Shown here: positions 6,279 through 6,483 of the stretch, piece by piece | How positions within the stretch are numbered: the stretch's first letter is position 1 | How the letters are laid out: every line of letters begins with the position of its first letter | NCBI GenBank assembly: GCA_008534395.1 | Contig: SHMQ01000055.1 | Coordinates: 1 to 6,483, forward strand | DNA: 6,483 nt | Direction: 5' to 3' | Source of the DNA: Candidatus Acidulodesulfobacterium acidiphilum | GTDB lineage: Bacteria; SZUA-79; Acidulodesulfobacterales; Acidulodesulfobacteraceae | Notes under the pieces: generated by a model | The model's input: only the letters and a program-made list of their open reading frames with translations | Databases searched by the model: none | What the model was told of the DNA's origin: nothing | Program-made: the position numbers and the translations under genes

Positions 6279-6336
6279 TGTCATTCCCGCACAGGCGGGT
6301 ACGGTTTAAAGCCGTCGGTATTTAGACGGCTCATCC
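6279..6336. repeat. 'TCATTCCCGC' type intergenic repeat with two hairpins
   Basis: TTGTCATTCCCGC leads into the hairpin CCCGC (6286-6290) / GCGGG (6295-6299) with an ACAG loop. A second hairpin, AGCCGTC (6310-6316) / GACGGCT (6325-6331), has an 8-base loop, and CATCCAG follows. 'GTCATTCCCGCG..GCGGGAATCCAG' is a widespread intergenic repeat in proteobacterial genomes. Here its two ends appear to be separated by the extra hairpin segment. It could also act as an RNA structure or bidirectional pause site. No long T-run follows either hairpin. Confidence 0.5.
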
Positions 6337-6380
6337 AGAAAAATAATTTTCTATCAGCAATTTTGGGTCCTATCGCAACA

Positions 6381-6410
6381 TTGAATTCTATCCCCATAGT
6401 ATTATATAAT
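6381..6410 (+). promoter_or_regulatory. Possible sigma70-type promoter pointing out of the window
   Basis: TTGAAT (6381-6386) and a perfect TATAAT (6405-6410) are spaced by 18 bases, giving a start near 6417. Downstream, AAAGGGA (ending at 6454) lies six bases before a GTG at 6461 whose frame stays open to the window end (codons for R, E, N, G, E, T after the start). A gene beginning there is possible, but seven codons are too few to annotate as coding. Confidence 0.35.
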
Positions 6411-6419
6411 ATTACAAAA

Positions 6420-6431
6420 TATTGCGCAATA
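6420..6431. repeat. 12-base perfect palindrome TATTGCGCAATA
   Basis: TATTGC followed by GCAATA is a perfect two-fold symmetric site just after the expected start point of the promoter-like sequence at 6381-6410. A dimeric regulator could bind such a site. With only one copy in the window it may also be chance. Confidence 0.3.
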
Positions 6432-6483
6432 AACGGCACATTTATAAAAAGGGATGAAAAGTGCGGGAAAACGGAGAAACTGC

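Noticed and set aside
6081-6284. Open frame of 67 codons on the - strand over the repeat block
   Set aside because: It reads straight through the direct and inverted repeats (EKQQLTI appears twice because the DNA unit is repeated), has no family resemblance and no convincing ribosome-binding site.

Overview
The window carries the 3' part of a bacterial division and cell-wall (dcw) cluster on the + strand, followed by a convergent two-gene block on the - strand and a repeat-filled tail. The DNA is AT-rich. Gene order and proteins fit a Gram-negative bacterium with a classical ddl-ftsQ-ftsA-ftsZ end of the dcw cluster. A low-GC deltaproteobacterium-like lineage would fit the FtsZ/FtsA style, the stand-alone ModE-type regulator, the short CbiX and the radical SAM family. 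That placement is inference; no rRNA or other taxonomic marker is present.

Layout: 1-104 is the last 33 codons of a D-alanine-D-alanine ligase (ddl). It overlaps ftsQ (85-957) by 20 bases. ftsA (991-2226, TTG start) and ftsZ (2309-3517) follow. The 82-base ftsA-ftsZ gap holds a plausible sigma70-type promoter, a small stem-loop and a strong Shine-Dalgarno site. Next, 25 bases after ftsZ, comes a short ModE-type winged-helix regulator (3543-3935). On the - strand, a CbiX-type chelatase (6076-5699) is followed by a large radical SAM protein with a B12-binding-like N-terminal region (5644-3893). The radical SAM gene ends inside the 3' end of the modE-like gene, a 43-base tail-to-tail overlap.

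The last 400 bases (6077-6483) contain no convincing complete gene. They hold copies of a motif ending in (A)AAAAGGTGTCAGATT in both orientations, a 69-base-spaced direct repeat, a 'TCATTCCCGC' type hairpin repeat, a second GC-rich hairpin, a 12-base palindrome and a promoter-like sequence that faces out of the window.

How the genes work together: Ddl makes the D-Ala-D-Ala dipeptide of peptidoglycan precursors. FtsQ is a membrane-spanning divisome scaffold, FtsA tethers FtsZ filaments to the membrane, and FtsZ forms the Z-ring. The ModE-like protein, CbiX and the radical SAM protein are not division proteins. They point towards metal or cofactor metabolism (oxyanion-responsive regulation, metal insertion into sirohydrochlorin, and possibly B12-dependent radical chemistry), but a functional link among the three is only a hypothesis. 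The core of the window is ordinary. The points most worth a second look are the antisense overlap that encodes the four-cysteine tail of the radical SAM protein, the radical SAM/CbiX pairing, and the repeat block upstream of cbiX.
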